Assembly (NCBI GenBank): GCA_025602905.1
Contig: JAHLKI010000017.1
Span: 620,001-684,000 of the forward strand
DNA: 64,000 nt
Reading direction: 5' to 3'
Source of the DNA: Phlyctochytrium arcticum
Taxonomy: Eukaryota; Chytridiomycota; Chytridiomycetes; Chytridiales; Chytridiaceae
Shown piece after piece: positions 10,645 to 21,698 of the stretch (its first letter is position 1; each line of letters opens with the position of its first letter). The position numbers and the translations under genes were made by a program. Below the pieces are notes generated by a model. It was not told the origin of the DNA. It did no database searches and saw only the letters and a program-made list of their open reading frames with translations.

Positions 10645-12281
10645 CTAGATCGTGTCCTCTTCAGTCAGTGGAGACATCTTCAGCGTTGGCAATGTCGGAG
10701 TGATATGTGAGCCTTTGCTGTCACTCGGTAAAGACGATGATCCGATACCCGACGTCTGTGCAAATGTGGTGATCATGGATGCATCGGGGTCGGGCGCGGT
10801 GATCGGGATATGTTTGTGCACAATAGTCCGAAGACCCGTAAACCAGACTTGGGCCATGCACGGTATTGCGATGACTACCGAGACTGTGCGGGAAAGGCAA
10901 TGTCGGGCAGATGTTAGAATGCTGCCAAACGAACGTAATTATACGTGGGCTGACTGAGCTACTCACAGAGTTGTAAAAGGTAGCTAACGAACATCATCCC
11001 TTTTGGTCGATTTAGACAGATAGTGATAATCGTCCAGGTGACGACTCCGATGTTGTTCACGGTCATCCAAGCACAGGCTGCCCCAAGGAACCGGCCCACC
11101 CACAGAATCTAATGAAAAAGACGTTGTCAATACAATGGCTCTAGGAGCATTCGATCGGCAAGTTATCATGTGCATCGTTTCGTTTGCCTTTGATCCAACT
11201 CGTAGCCTCACCTTTTGCGCACTCTCCTTCAATTCGAGGATTGACCTCTTGGCACCATCCCTATTTTTAGGCCCTCCCCTTGACATAGCCTTCATCTCGT
11301 CGCACAAATTCGAAATGCAGATGGCCAACCGGTGGCTACTGGTCTAAACAATCCACGCGCAAATCCCCAAACTGCTACACCACGAGGCAATGATCAGTAA
11401 TTTGGTAATCGAAGCAACATCCCGGTTGTGTTGGATGCGGTAGTAGCAGTCGATGGGCGTGAGGATGACTTGCGTGATGCAGGAGAACACGCGAGCAATG
11501 ATGAGTTGGGTTTTCATGCGGTGCCGGGCTCCGTTCCAGGCGTTTGTGATGCTATTTGGAATTTGAAGTATGAGACAAGGAAGAGAAAATGACTTTTGCG
11601 TACTCCCTTCCTTCATCCCTCCCTCTCTCCTTCAACTGCTTTCATGCGCTCCACGCTTCGCAAAGGACACGCTTGATTCGCTCGAAAGATACATACCTAT
11701 CAAGACCCTGGGGCGGCCGAATACAGCAATACACATAGGCTGTGTATGACATCCAAGACAAGGCCACCTCAGAACCCGCAAACCACGCAATCACGCCTAC
11801 CCAGCCATGTCCACCACCCCACACAATCCAAGGAACACAATACCCCGCACTGGTCCCAAACACAAGCAAGTTCAACTTGAATGAGTCTGAACGTGTATAC
11901 CCGGGTCGTCTCGAGGCGTGGTAATGTTCAGTGAACAAGGCGAGGCCGGCAAGAAGCGCAAACATGCCGACTAACATGTAGCTAATGCCATGATAGAGTT
12001 GGGCATCACGACATTGGCTGGTAATGAACATGGTATTGTCCAATCTAAAATAACCCAAAAAAAAGCAATAAGTAGGTTGTTTAACGCCGCCACAGTGAGA
12101 GTTGCAAGGCCCCACATACACTTGTCCTGGTGGACACACCATCGGCGGGTATTCCGTACGGCCCCACATCAGTCAGTTTCTTCAGTGTATACTTTTTGAG
12201 CAGTAGGTTCGGAGGTTCTCTGATAGAACGGTAGCCGGTAAAGGGAGAAAGTGGAGAAGGGGGGTGAGGCATGGTCTCCAT
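10645..12281 (-). CDS. Hypothetical multipass (about 7-8 TM) membrane protein, possibly inactivated by one in-frame TAG
   Basis: Exons read from 12281 (METMPHPPSPLSP) leftwards. The N-terminal part needs two 41-nt introns to stay open, giving DKCMWGLATLTVAALDNTMF, and is uncertain. Later exon junctions are clean: ...PPQGLD to SITNAWNG (donor near 11694), ...LKESAQK to ILWVGRFLG (acceptor near 11109), and ...VSYLLQL to FSVVIAIPCMAQVW (acceptor near 10894). Membrane spans are visible at YHGISYMLVGMFALLAGLAL, KLNLLVFGTSAGYCVPWIV, WVGVIAWFAGSEVALSW, QLIIARVFSCITQVIL, ITKLLIIASWCSSLGICAW, FLGAACAWMTVNNIGVV and SVVIAIPCMAQVWF. The C-terminus is a Ser/Thr-rich tail. A TAG at 11344-11346 interrupts an otherwise continuous frame between the sixth span and the next cytosolic loop. 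I do not recognise the family. Confidence 0.55.
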
Positions 12282-12680
12282 GTGCTATTATTTGTATTCA
12301 CTGTTAATGGGCTTGAGTCTTCCAAGGTTTCTTCCATCTTCTAGCAGCTCTGCAGAGTAGTCCTTGTTGTGCATCTGACTGTGCATGGGGCAATCTATTT
12401 TTACAAAAGTCCCGCGAGACGCGAAGCTGGCCCAGTATTCTTCGCTTGACAATAATACCGTATGCCGCCCATGTTGCACTCGGAGTCAGCGTCCATGGTC
12501 AGCGTCCTATAACAAATGTGAATATACCGTCTGGTGCCTAGAGGCGCTTCAACTGAGCAACAATATGGTCTCTCGTACGCAATCACAGACAAGAAATGCA
12601 TATTTATTGTACAAGAAGAGACGTTACAGGTGCTTGCACGCCGCACATGTATCCTCTTATTCTACTGCTACTCCAGCGTA

Positions 12681-12752
12681 GGTTCGGTAAAAGGGTCGCC
12701 AACCGCGGCTGGCGTCAGAAGTGGGTTCTCCAGAATCGTTGTTCTTGGTCAT
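12681..12752 (-). pseudogene. Relic of ENPP-gene 5' end
   Basis: The minus strand from an ATG at 12752 reads MTKNNDSGEPTSDASRG, aligned with [20 protein letters not shown] of the ENPP gene. Beyond the following stretch the similarity disappears and no phosphodiesterase domain follows. It is the truncated partner left in copy B of the duplication. Confidence 0.7.
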
Positions 12753-13091
12753 AGCGGTTGCAGATCCTGGGACAGATTTCGCGGAGGACTTAAGTTGCCG
12801 CGGGGGATATATATTGCGTGACAGATTGCGTGAAAGGTTTCTGGAGACGAGGGTTTATTTGGCACTGAACAAGGGGTGAAAGTTGAAGTTGAAAGTTCAA
12901 AGGCAAGTCAGTCGCGTCCAGACCGTTCCCACTCAAAAAGCGCGATCTCCCACATATAAGGACTGGCGAAGATCACCGACACCCTCAAGGAAAGGTTTCG
13001 ACATCTGCTCCTATCAACCCAATCGCATACAACTCGCAACTCTCCAAGATGGCTGAACCGCGCGCTCGTACAGAGGAAGAGAAGATGCTCG
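12681..13091. repeat. Copy B of the duplicated head-to-head intergenic segment
   Basis: This matches 8398-8844. Here the right side leads into the live acetyltransferase gene, while the left side is only a relic of the ENPP 5' end. Confidence 0.85.
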
Positions 13092-13925
13092 CCGGAGATC
13101 TGTACAACTCCCTGGATCCCGAGTTGATGGCAGGCCGAACCCATGCATCCGCGTACTGCGAAGAATTCAACTCCTTGGGCGCAAAAGTTGCTGATGATGT
13201 GAAGAAGGGAGTCTTGAAAGAGCTGTTCGGGGCGTTCGGATCAGACACGACGATTTTGGCTCCGTTACGGGTAGACTATGTGGGTAGAAACAGATTTTGG
13301 TAGATGCTGGGTACGATGGAGCTCAATAAAGCTCTAGGGAAAGTATACATATATCGGCGATCGGGTGTTCATGGTCAGTACTGTTGTCCCCATTTGTCAT
13401 AGGTTTCCCGTTTCTGATGGTGTCATTTCATTTAGAACTTTGGCACTACTATTCTGGACACATGTGAGGTTCGGATAGGAAACGATGTGTGAGTATCTTT
13501 GTTTTCACTACGCCCAGTCATTTACTATACCGGTATTGACCTTTCCTAAAATCGATGAATAGCCTCTTCGGACCAAATTGCAGTTTGTTTACCGCGACCC
13601 ATCCATTGGATCCTGCGGTTCGTCGCAACTGGGGCCCGGAATTGGGAAAACCGATCACGGTGAGTCCAGTGCCTAACTAGCGCCAATGCACATGGAATTC
13701 CCTTCTCTTAATGCACGGAGACAGATTGGAAATGATGTTTGGCTAGGTGGTAATGTTGTGGTCCTTCCTGGCGTTACCATTGGCGATGGAGTTACAGTTG
13801 GAGCTGGAAGCGTTGTTACTAAAAACGTAGAACCTTATGTCGTTGTAGCCGGCAATCCTGCTCGCATCATCAAACGTCTAGAGAAACCCCAAGACTACAA
13901 CAGTAACTGTAAAGTAGACAAGTAG
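13049..13925 (+). CDS. Maltose/galactoside-type sugar O-acetyltransferase, 205 aa, 5 exons
   Basis: Exons 13049-13279, 13338-13373, 13436-13488, 13563-13659 and 13725-13925 join to 205 codons plus TAG. The N-terminal Mac domain begins [19 protein letters not shown]. The left-handed beta-helix follows: the 36-nt micro-exon supplies [12 protein letters not shown], then [34 protein letters not shown] (catalytic His of the family in THPLD), GKPIT then [20 protein letters not shown], and [11 protein letters not shown]...[10 protein letters not shown]. All expected segments of the family are present, so the gene appears functional. It uses acetyl-CoA to acetylate a sugar hydroxyl, probably in the cytosol. 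Its start region is copy B of the duplication shared with the ENPP locus. Confidence 0.9.
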
Positions 13926-14030
13926 TTGTTTTAGAAAACGATGTACAGTACAATACCAGGAGCGAAATACGATGTTAATAGGTCATTCTAGAGTAATAAT
14001 AGGTATCAAACAATAATGCTACTTGATGCG

Positions 14031-16359
14031 TCACTTGGCCGGTGGACTTGGGTAGGAATCCTGAGAATTCTGAGAATTGGTTAGTGAAGCGTGCTGCTGA
14101 CCTGCTTTCCTGAAAAAAGGCGTAGATGAGTATGTGGGGAGTCGCTGCATGGTCGTTTGAACCAAGTGAGCTGATTGATAAGGGCCTGGCGATCTTTCAT
14201 TGTTCCTTCGATAGGGTTGAGGTGTTTGCATTTGAGGAGGACGAACAACATTCGTTTTTGGAGGGGGGGCAGAGGTCTTGGGGACATCTGTGAACATTAT
14301 GCCGTTTTGACTAAAAGCACTTTTCGAAAAAGGTTTTGGCAACGAGTTTGCGGTATTTGGGTTTCCTGTCGCAGCTACTGAATCTCGATCGCCTGCATTT
14401 TGCGCTTGAACCGCCATTTGTTCCAACTCAGTTATGAATTGTAAGTCGTCATCTCCAAGATCAAAGTCATCTTCCAAAAATGAAGATGTCCGCACTTGCT
14501 GCCCGATATCATTCGGCAAGTGAGCTTCAAAAGAATCAACAAGCTGCCCTTGTGATGTCGCCAATTCATCTATACGTGATGTTGGATACGCAGGTTCCAC
14601 AAAGCTATGGCTGCCACGATGACTACGACTTCCCTTCCCGTGAGACCCCCGCTTATTTGAACGCTCATCCGCATCATCAATACTGCTGAAGGTAGGTTGC
14701 CGAAGTCTAAATTGATCCGTATCACTGGCATTTCCAATTTGATGGCCACCACCCCAGAGAGATGTAGATCGCCCGGGCGAAGGTGGTGCGTCAACGGAAA
14801 GGGAATCGACGTGAAAAAGATTCGGCCCGTTGTCGAACGCACTTGTCCACTTAGGTGTACCAGGATCGGCTACCGTAGGTTGTAAGGCATCTTGACAATA
14901 ATTGGACATGGGGGAACCCCTGGCCTCTTTCGCGAGCTGCCCAGAGTAAAGGTCACGGCTTTGAGGACAGCTGGGATTCAATTCCAGTGGAAAAGGCTGC
15001 CTAGATTCCTCTGCAATCTCGGCTTGCTGCTCCTCGAACCACAACTCCCCGGCGGAAGAATTTCTACTGCGTTTTTGGATTTGAGGTCCATATATGCTGG
15101 GCAGGAACTTTTCCGGAGGATTGTGAATACCTCCAACCTGAGGATCCAAAAGCTCTGGCGTCTTTGCGTGAGTGCTACGCTTTGCGAAGGACGGGCGTCT
15201 TGGTGCTTTGGGAGAATACGGGCCAAAGCCAGATATGGGTCTCGCCGGTGTGGTCGAAAACGGTAAACTACCCACTTGCCCACGATGACCGATGGAACTC
15301 TCGAGGTCATAACGCCCTGGGGGCGCAGGACTCAAAGATTCTCGAACAGAGTCCCCCTTCCGTTGCTAGTGGAATGTTGATTTAGCCTTTCCACATGTAC
15401 TTGAGACTCTCCGTACGTACCCAAAATGAGGTTCTCTTGTCTGGTAATGTGTCCCAAGCGGGATCTTCCTGATCGCGGGTCCGTCTTGACTGCACTCGAG
15501 GAGAGCTTCGGTGGTTTGCCAACATAGGATTTTCGGAAAAGGGTAGGTTGTGCGTTTTCAAAAGCAGCGGCTCTCGCTCAGCCATTTCAAAGGAAGGCTC
15601 TTCAAATGTACGAGATTGCCCGAGCCTCTGTTCTCTGCGATGTTGCAACATAGTATTAAACTTTTCACCTAGATTGGTGGAGTTGTTGCGACGTTGAAGA
15701 TCAGCAAAGTCTTCGTACAACGCCTTTGGAACTGAATGGGCATTTTGCGCGATGTTCTTCTGGCGGGCAGGGGATTTTCGGTTGAACACAATCTCCTCGG
15801 CAAGCTGCTCCATTTTATTCTACAAATACAACGATTAGATCTCTGTAATTCCTGACTTTGTACATGATATACCTGCATGTCATCATATTTAGCATTTAGC
15901 CCTTTTCCTCCAACTCGTGGCGATCTACTAGAAGTAGGGGCAGTGCTTGGTTCATATATTGACGATCTGCTCGGACTCGGCATGAAACTTGACTGAGGGT
16001 ATGGCTGTGGGCCATCTATTCTCACAAATGAAATGGTTAATCTCAATTTCAGCGTGAGCTGGTCAGTGAGATATACCTTCTGCGTACGCGGAACTATTCG
16101 AATTGCGTAAGGGCGTTGCATATGGGTTGACAGAGATTGGGGCCTCGCGGATCAACGAATTGATGTAAGAGGGCTCTCTCTTTACGACCACCTCCGAGAA
16201 TCTACCCATTTGAAGTTAGCGAGATCGCCTGAAAGAGGCGACTACCTACTTGGCAAACGGAATGGGGCTAAACTCCCTTTGCAAAGCTTCATAGTCTGGC
16301 AGATCTTTGCTGGAGAATATTTCGGAGCGTGTGTCGAAATCGTGCGGATTCGGATCCAT
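14031..16359 (-). CDS. Hypothetical, largely disordered protein, 703 aa, 5 exons
   Basis: Exons 16359-16250, 16201-16077, 16015-15873, 15819-15421 and 15365-14031 join to 703 codons plus stop. The N-terminus MDPNPHDFDTRSEIFSSKDL and the following FSEVVVKREPSYINSLIREA look the most conserved. A basic region near residue 145 (EEIVFNRKSPARQKNIAQN) precedes a short helix. The remainder is Ser/Pro/Gln/Asn-rich with an acidic patch (DDFDLGDDDLQFITELEQM) near residue 550 that looks like a short interaction helix. No catalytic motif. I do not recognise the family; a nuclear or cell-cycle scaffold is possible but unsupported. Confidence 0.65.
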
Positions 16360-16537
16360 TGTAAACAATTTATGATTCTCCGACGCAAAGTTTCGTGGGA
16401 AGAATTTACCAAAATTCGAAGCGCGAAGGCTTGCGCCTGGGTGCATCTAGAATCTTCGAGTACCGTATTATACATATGCTAATAGAACAAGAATAGAGGT
16501 ATGTATAGATGAACTTCAATCCCATACACGACTTCCA

Positions 16538-19500
16538 TCATTTCTTCCACCCAATGACAACGCTCCCCTCGGCCAGATCTGTTGGCTCCGCTCTGGTCAG
16601 AGTCCAGATCCTTTCAAAAAACTGAACAAACACACTTTGCGATAACACCGCCAGCAAAAACTCATTGAAAGAAAGGCGGAATAACGCAGTCGAATCTGTG
16701 TTATTAGCAGCGCCTGTTCCAGTACCACTGACATCTGAGGCTGATGATGATAGCGTGGCTGCATCTGGAGCCATAAGATCGTTTGGCGATCCGCTGGAGA
16801 AAGACGCTGAACGCTTTCGTCTATGCCCGTATTTTGTAAGCATTCCTCTCGAACTTCCAGGCAGAAGATTCGGCGCCGAGTCTTGTCGCTGCGGTTCCAG
16901 AACAGGAGGAGTACTGCCGATGTCACTCTCAGTATCCTCTTCACCCAGTGGAGCATCAATTTTTGGCTTGAAGTAGGCCTGATGTCGCAGTCCGCTTGGT
17001 CGCCGAGTAGCCGTTGCAATATTTGGGCTAGGTATGGCTGTGTCTTTGATTGGGGTGGAAACAGTGTCAATACTTGCAGACTTTTTTAGTCCAGAATTAT
17101 TGATATTCAGCGAGGACCCGGTTTCACCACGATTGTTGCCAAGCTTGAGAGCAGTGTTTAAAAAAGAACTCACGGCTCCCAAGTACAACTCCTCCTCTTC
17201 ACGACGCTCCCCCGTTGGGTGTTGATTGGAAGGTTCTTGACGAAGTCGTTCGAACATCTCCAGTAAACTGTCCATTACCGCTTTGAGCTCTCCTTTATTC
17301 AAAAAGCCATCACCATCCAAATCATGTATATCAAATAGAAACCTCAGCCTCGAATGCAGCGGTTGCTTCATGATGATATCCAGTATATGCACCATTGTTG
17401 CCAAATCTACGATGTAGTTGCTGCGGTCCGGAGCACGGTTGCTGGCCTCCTGATTTTCTGTATCTCGGACAGACTGAGGGGCCAGCGGTGACTGCGAATC
17501 CGGTCCTTTATGCGGTTTCGCAGTCCGCAAAAAGTTGTAATGCAATGAACAGTAAAAGTACACCCGGTCGGTTAATCCGATCTGAACTTCATCTGACGAA
17601 GTGGCACTCCGTATACTCTGATTGCTGCTGTTGGGGTCATTACCTCCTTTGACGCTAGTATTTGAAGGCCACCCCCGGAGTGTGCTGACTGATTCACGCC
17701 CTATTGACGCGCCCTTCACTGAGGTTGATGGGCGGTACTCCGATTCTTTAACAGGGCTACCGAAACCGGTAGTGCCTGACCGCCACGGACTCACGACACC
17801 CAAAACTTTACGGAAGTCGCTTAGCCGAACAGTCTTTTGACCGACTTCCTGTTGCACTTGCTGTTTGCTACGAGGTTTTGACTTCCTTCTTGAGTCGAGG
17901 GAAGCCTTACTGGCCATGCCCCATCCGCCAAATGATATGAGCATACGCCGCATTTCCACTTCCTCCCCCATTTCTTCCTGTTTTTTAACGGCAGCTGGTC
18001 CGCTTTCATCCTCGGTCTCTTCCTCATGCATGAATTCATATCTGCGCAATTCATCGTATACTACTGCGACCTCATCGAAGCTGAGGGAAACCTGCTCACA
18101 AAGCGTTCGAATTTGTGACTTCCGACTAGTATCCTCCATTTGATGCACAACAGAAAAGCGACATTTTGCTCGAAGTGATTCGATCGTGTCATTGGTGACC
18201 ACCGGACCAAACACACTGTACGCCACCGTCATGAGGTGATTGAACAAAGCCGGCCCAGCCAACTTGCTGGGATCCACCAATTCCGGCCCGCTACCAACGA
18301 ACCGTCGCAAACCTCCGCCTTCATTACTATTGCGAGCAGGTGCAATAAGGCCCTCGCCCTCTTCATCCGGGATAGCATTGTCGTCTAGGGCCAAACGCAG
18401 GAAAAAACCTTTAAGAATTTGCATGAAAATATCGTCGTCACGTCCTTTGGCAATCAATTGCACTTCATTCACTTTCAGTATGGCAAGGGACAACCAGAAA
18501 GAAAACTTGGGGCCATCCAGAAAAAAGGCGTCCAGAAATTTGACGCCAACTTTTAGGGAGACTGTGTTTAAAAATAAGCACACGATCCAAGGGACTGAAA
18601 TCGTTGATAAGTCCATGTAGAGCTTCTCTAGATGGGCAGAAAGACCCGGCAAGTGAATCTTCACCAACTGTGTGAGCACGGCTTGGTCCACCACTGACCC
18701 CATAAGGGTCTTTGTGTAATGATCAGGAAGCAACGATTCAACCATTGTGCATAATAACCAGAAAGCGTCCTCCTCCTTAAGATGCAGCAGCAGTACAGCC
18801 GAAATGATGTTCAGTGCTTGTGCGTAGCCAATCGCTGGATTTCTCCAAGAGTAGGCCGTCAACAGCCGGCGCAGTGCATCAATACCAATAGGTGACTGAT
18901 ATGCCGGATGTTCGGGAAGAGATCGCCGCACGTCCTTCTCAATTTCTTCTGCGAACATACTTTTCTCATCCTGATGGCTCACTATCATTCGTTGATAATA
19001 ATCGGGCTCCGGGCGCGAAAACCATGCACCAGCACATATCATCCACATATCTCCTCGAATTTTGACTGGCAGGCCATTCGTTCTGGTGAGCAAGTCCCGC
19101 ATAAGTCTCAGGTCACGGACCATACAAACATCACGTCCGTTGCCGTCCAGATACTCATTCCAAAGGACAGTCGCGTCACTGGATGAGTCGGGTTCGGACT
19201 TCTCAGTCGATTCCAGTTCGTCACTTGCTCTTGCAGCAATTGGTGGGGACAAGGCTGACTCTCCTAGAAACGTTCCAAATAAGAAGCCCAGCCCTACTTG
19301 CAGTAAGCGAACTCCATTGCCAATCGACTGAGCAAAAATGGAATCATCTGGATTGCTTGCAATAAACTCGTCCAAACTCCCGGTTGAATTGTTTGCACCT
19401 GCCACACGAAATGTAAACGATGGTGTTGCGGCCGAAGGTGTGGCAGGAGGTGATCCTACATCCGGGATTGGACCATTTTGCTTAATGCCGCCGTTCCTCT

Positions 19501-21427
19501 CGCCAATGATGAGGTCGTCATCAAAATTGAAGTCGACCTGCTTCATGCGCTGAAGAAGAACATCAGCCACCCGGTCGCGACTCTTCACATTGCCGAATGA
19601 TAACCACAATTCCTGGCGGTTCTTTGTAAAGAGGACCAAGTATCCGGACAAAGAGAAAGTCGATAATTTACCGGCTGCCGGGAGAGCTGTCGGTGCCTGC
19701 TTTTTGACGGAAACGATATGAGGATAGGGCACAACTAACAGCAGGGTAGGATCCTGGGCACTTTCGAATAGCATTGATGTGAGTGGGGGAGGATTCGAAG
19801 CCGTGGAGATGATACTCGTGCCAGCGCTAGTTCCCTGCGCAAGACCTACAAAGTTGAGATAATGTTGGGAGAGGAAGAGTTTGCCGGTAGTATTATTGGA
19901 GGTGACTTTGTGGTAAAAGTGACAAGGTGCTTCTTCCAATACAATGGTTTCGAGGCGCGGCAGTCGAAACAGACGTTGAAATTCCAAATTCTTCAACTTT
20001 GAATCTAGATCTTCCACGGATTGAATCGTCGCAGCAAGGAGATGAGCAGATGTAAGTGGCCCAGTCAATTTGTTATTCGAAGGGTCCGAGTCGGCGCGTT
20101 CCAGCGTGCTGGTCTTCTCCAGCTCCCGGTTGTCCAAATCTGACTGATCTCTTTTTGCCGAATTAACTCTTTCCAAAGTCTGGTCGGCGAAGTCAGACTC
20201 GTCCAAAGCGTCACTTGTCATACTCAAGGAGCGTGTATTCGAAAATGAAAGATCTTCGCGTGACCGGCCCATGGTCAAAAGCCCACCACCTCTGTTCCCA
20301 GCGTTGGCAGAGAGATCTCCGCTAACATTGCCCTTTCCAAACATGTCAGACAACGCGGATATGGAATTCTCTGCTCCTTTGATGAGTCGGTTCATCGCAG
20401 CATTCCCAAGTACAGAAAGCACACGGTACACTTCCCGGCGGTGAAAATACAGCGAAAACGTATACTAAACAAACTATTCAGCTTTTTGACAATTTGGAAA
20501 AACTGAACCGCGTGCGTACCTTTTTGCGCTTGATCGAGATCTCTATACTGTCCGGCGACAAGAGACGATTCAGGTTTATAAGATCCAATGCAGTCACCAG
20601 ACGGAATGGAATCAGCAAAGAAGCACTTTGACCCTGAGAGCCAGCTCCCTCGATTCCGGTGGCATGAAAGCACATGTAGTTGCGGGTGATGCATAACTGC
20701 CCTCGTGCCGACGTACTGTCATTCAACCAATATGTACAAGCATAAACTGTAATGGGATGTCTTTTGTAAGTTAGGTGGGTAACCGCTTTAGCAGAAAGAG
20801 CCGCGGCTACTCACAATTCAGCACAACCTCGTCGGTAAGAGTGGGAAAGTTCGGAAGCAAATCATTCTTCACTTGTAGCAACCTTGCGTGCACTTCTGCT
20901 GCACGAGGATCTTCGAGTGGATAAAATAAGGCCCACAAGTATTTTGTCACTCAGACCCCTCTCTTACCCACGACCTCCTCGGTCAGTTCCTCAAACTGCT
21001 TGATCAGCAAAGAATCAAGTCGATCAAGTGTAATGGCAGACTTTGTCGCATCGATTTCAGCAAGCTGGTATTTCACTGGATTAGCCTCCAATGATGATTT
21101 GCGCTCTGATTGAGCATGCACCTTTAAAAATAGGTTTCTTTCCACCCAATTCCAATCAGTGTGAATTTTCTCAAATGTGTCGTCCACAGCAACAACGTAA
21201 TCAGCCTTCCGACTCGGACAGCGTAAGATGATGCGATATTCATAATCCATCAAGCTCTTCCTATAGGATGCATCTGGGCCACTTCCCAAAGATAGAGCGG
21301 CAAATCCACTGAACAGGGACCGCACGGCATTCTGCTTGCGCGATTGCAGAACAAAGTGGGCGTTGCCAGAATGGTCCTGAAAAGTTGCTGCTGACAGCGT
21401 AGCTGCATCCAACGGTTTAATAAACAT
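16538..21427 (-). CDS. GRAM-TBC-EF-hand RabGAP (TBC1D8/9, Gyp2-like), 1569 aa, 4 exons
   Basis: Exons 21427-20968, 20910-20815, 20746-20520 and 20464-16538 join to 1569 codons plus stop. The N-terminal exon (AHFVLQSRKQNAVRSLFSGF, then the DWNWVERNLF block) matches the start of TBC1D8/9 proteins. A first GRAM-like domain follows (YACTYWLNDSTSARGQLCI) and a second lies near residues 430-570 (LFLSQHYLNFVGLAQG). The TBC domain begins near residue 725 (IRGDMWMICAGAWFS). It has the arginine-finger motif in IEKDVRRSLPEH and the glutamine finger in IGYAQALN, so GAP activity is expected. A canonical EF-hand loop DLDGDGFLNKGE lies near residue 1306. It should stimulate GTP hydrolysis by Rab GTPases on endomembranes, with lipid binding by the GRAM domains and possible calcium control. 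Starts divergently from snu66 with 270 bp between ATGs. Confidence 0.92.
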
Positions 21428-21698
21428 TCTGACGGTGCTTGCGGTAGCCCATGCGCTGGCTCTGGCATCTAGAAAAGTCGCAGATGCATTTCGCAAGTTC
21501 CAAATGCGCGTCAATTCAACGAGAGGCCCCTCCCCGCGCCACAATTGGTAATCTGAGTTTGCGCAGGTTTCGTTGAGTTCTCGAGTTTGTACTATTTGCT
21601 GAACTTGAGAGATCCAGAGGTAGAGTCGTTGCACCCATCAGGGCACAGTGACAGTACGCCCAACAAGAGCATTCCGCCAAATTGCTCAAAGTTCCATT

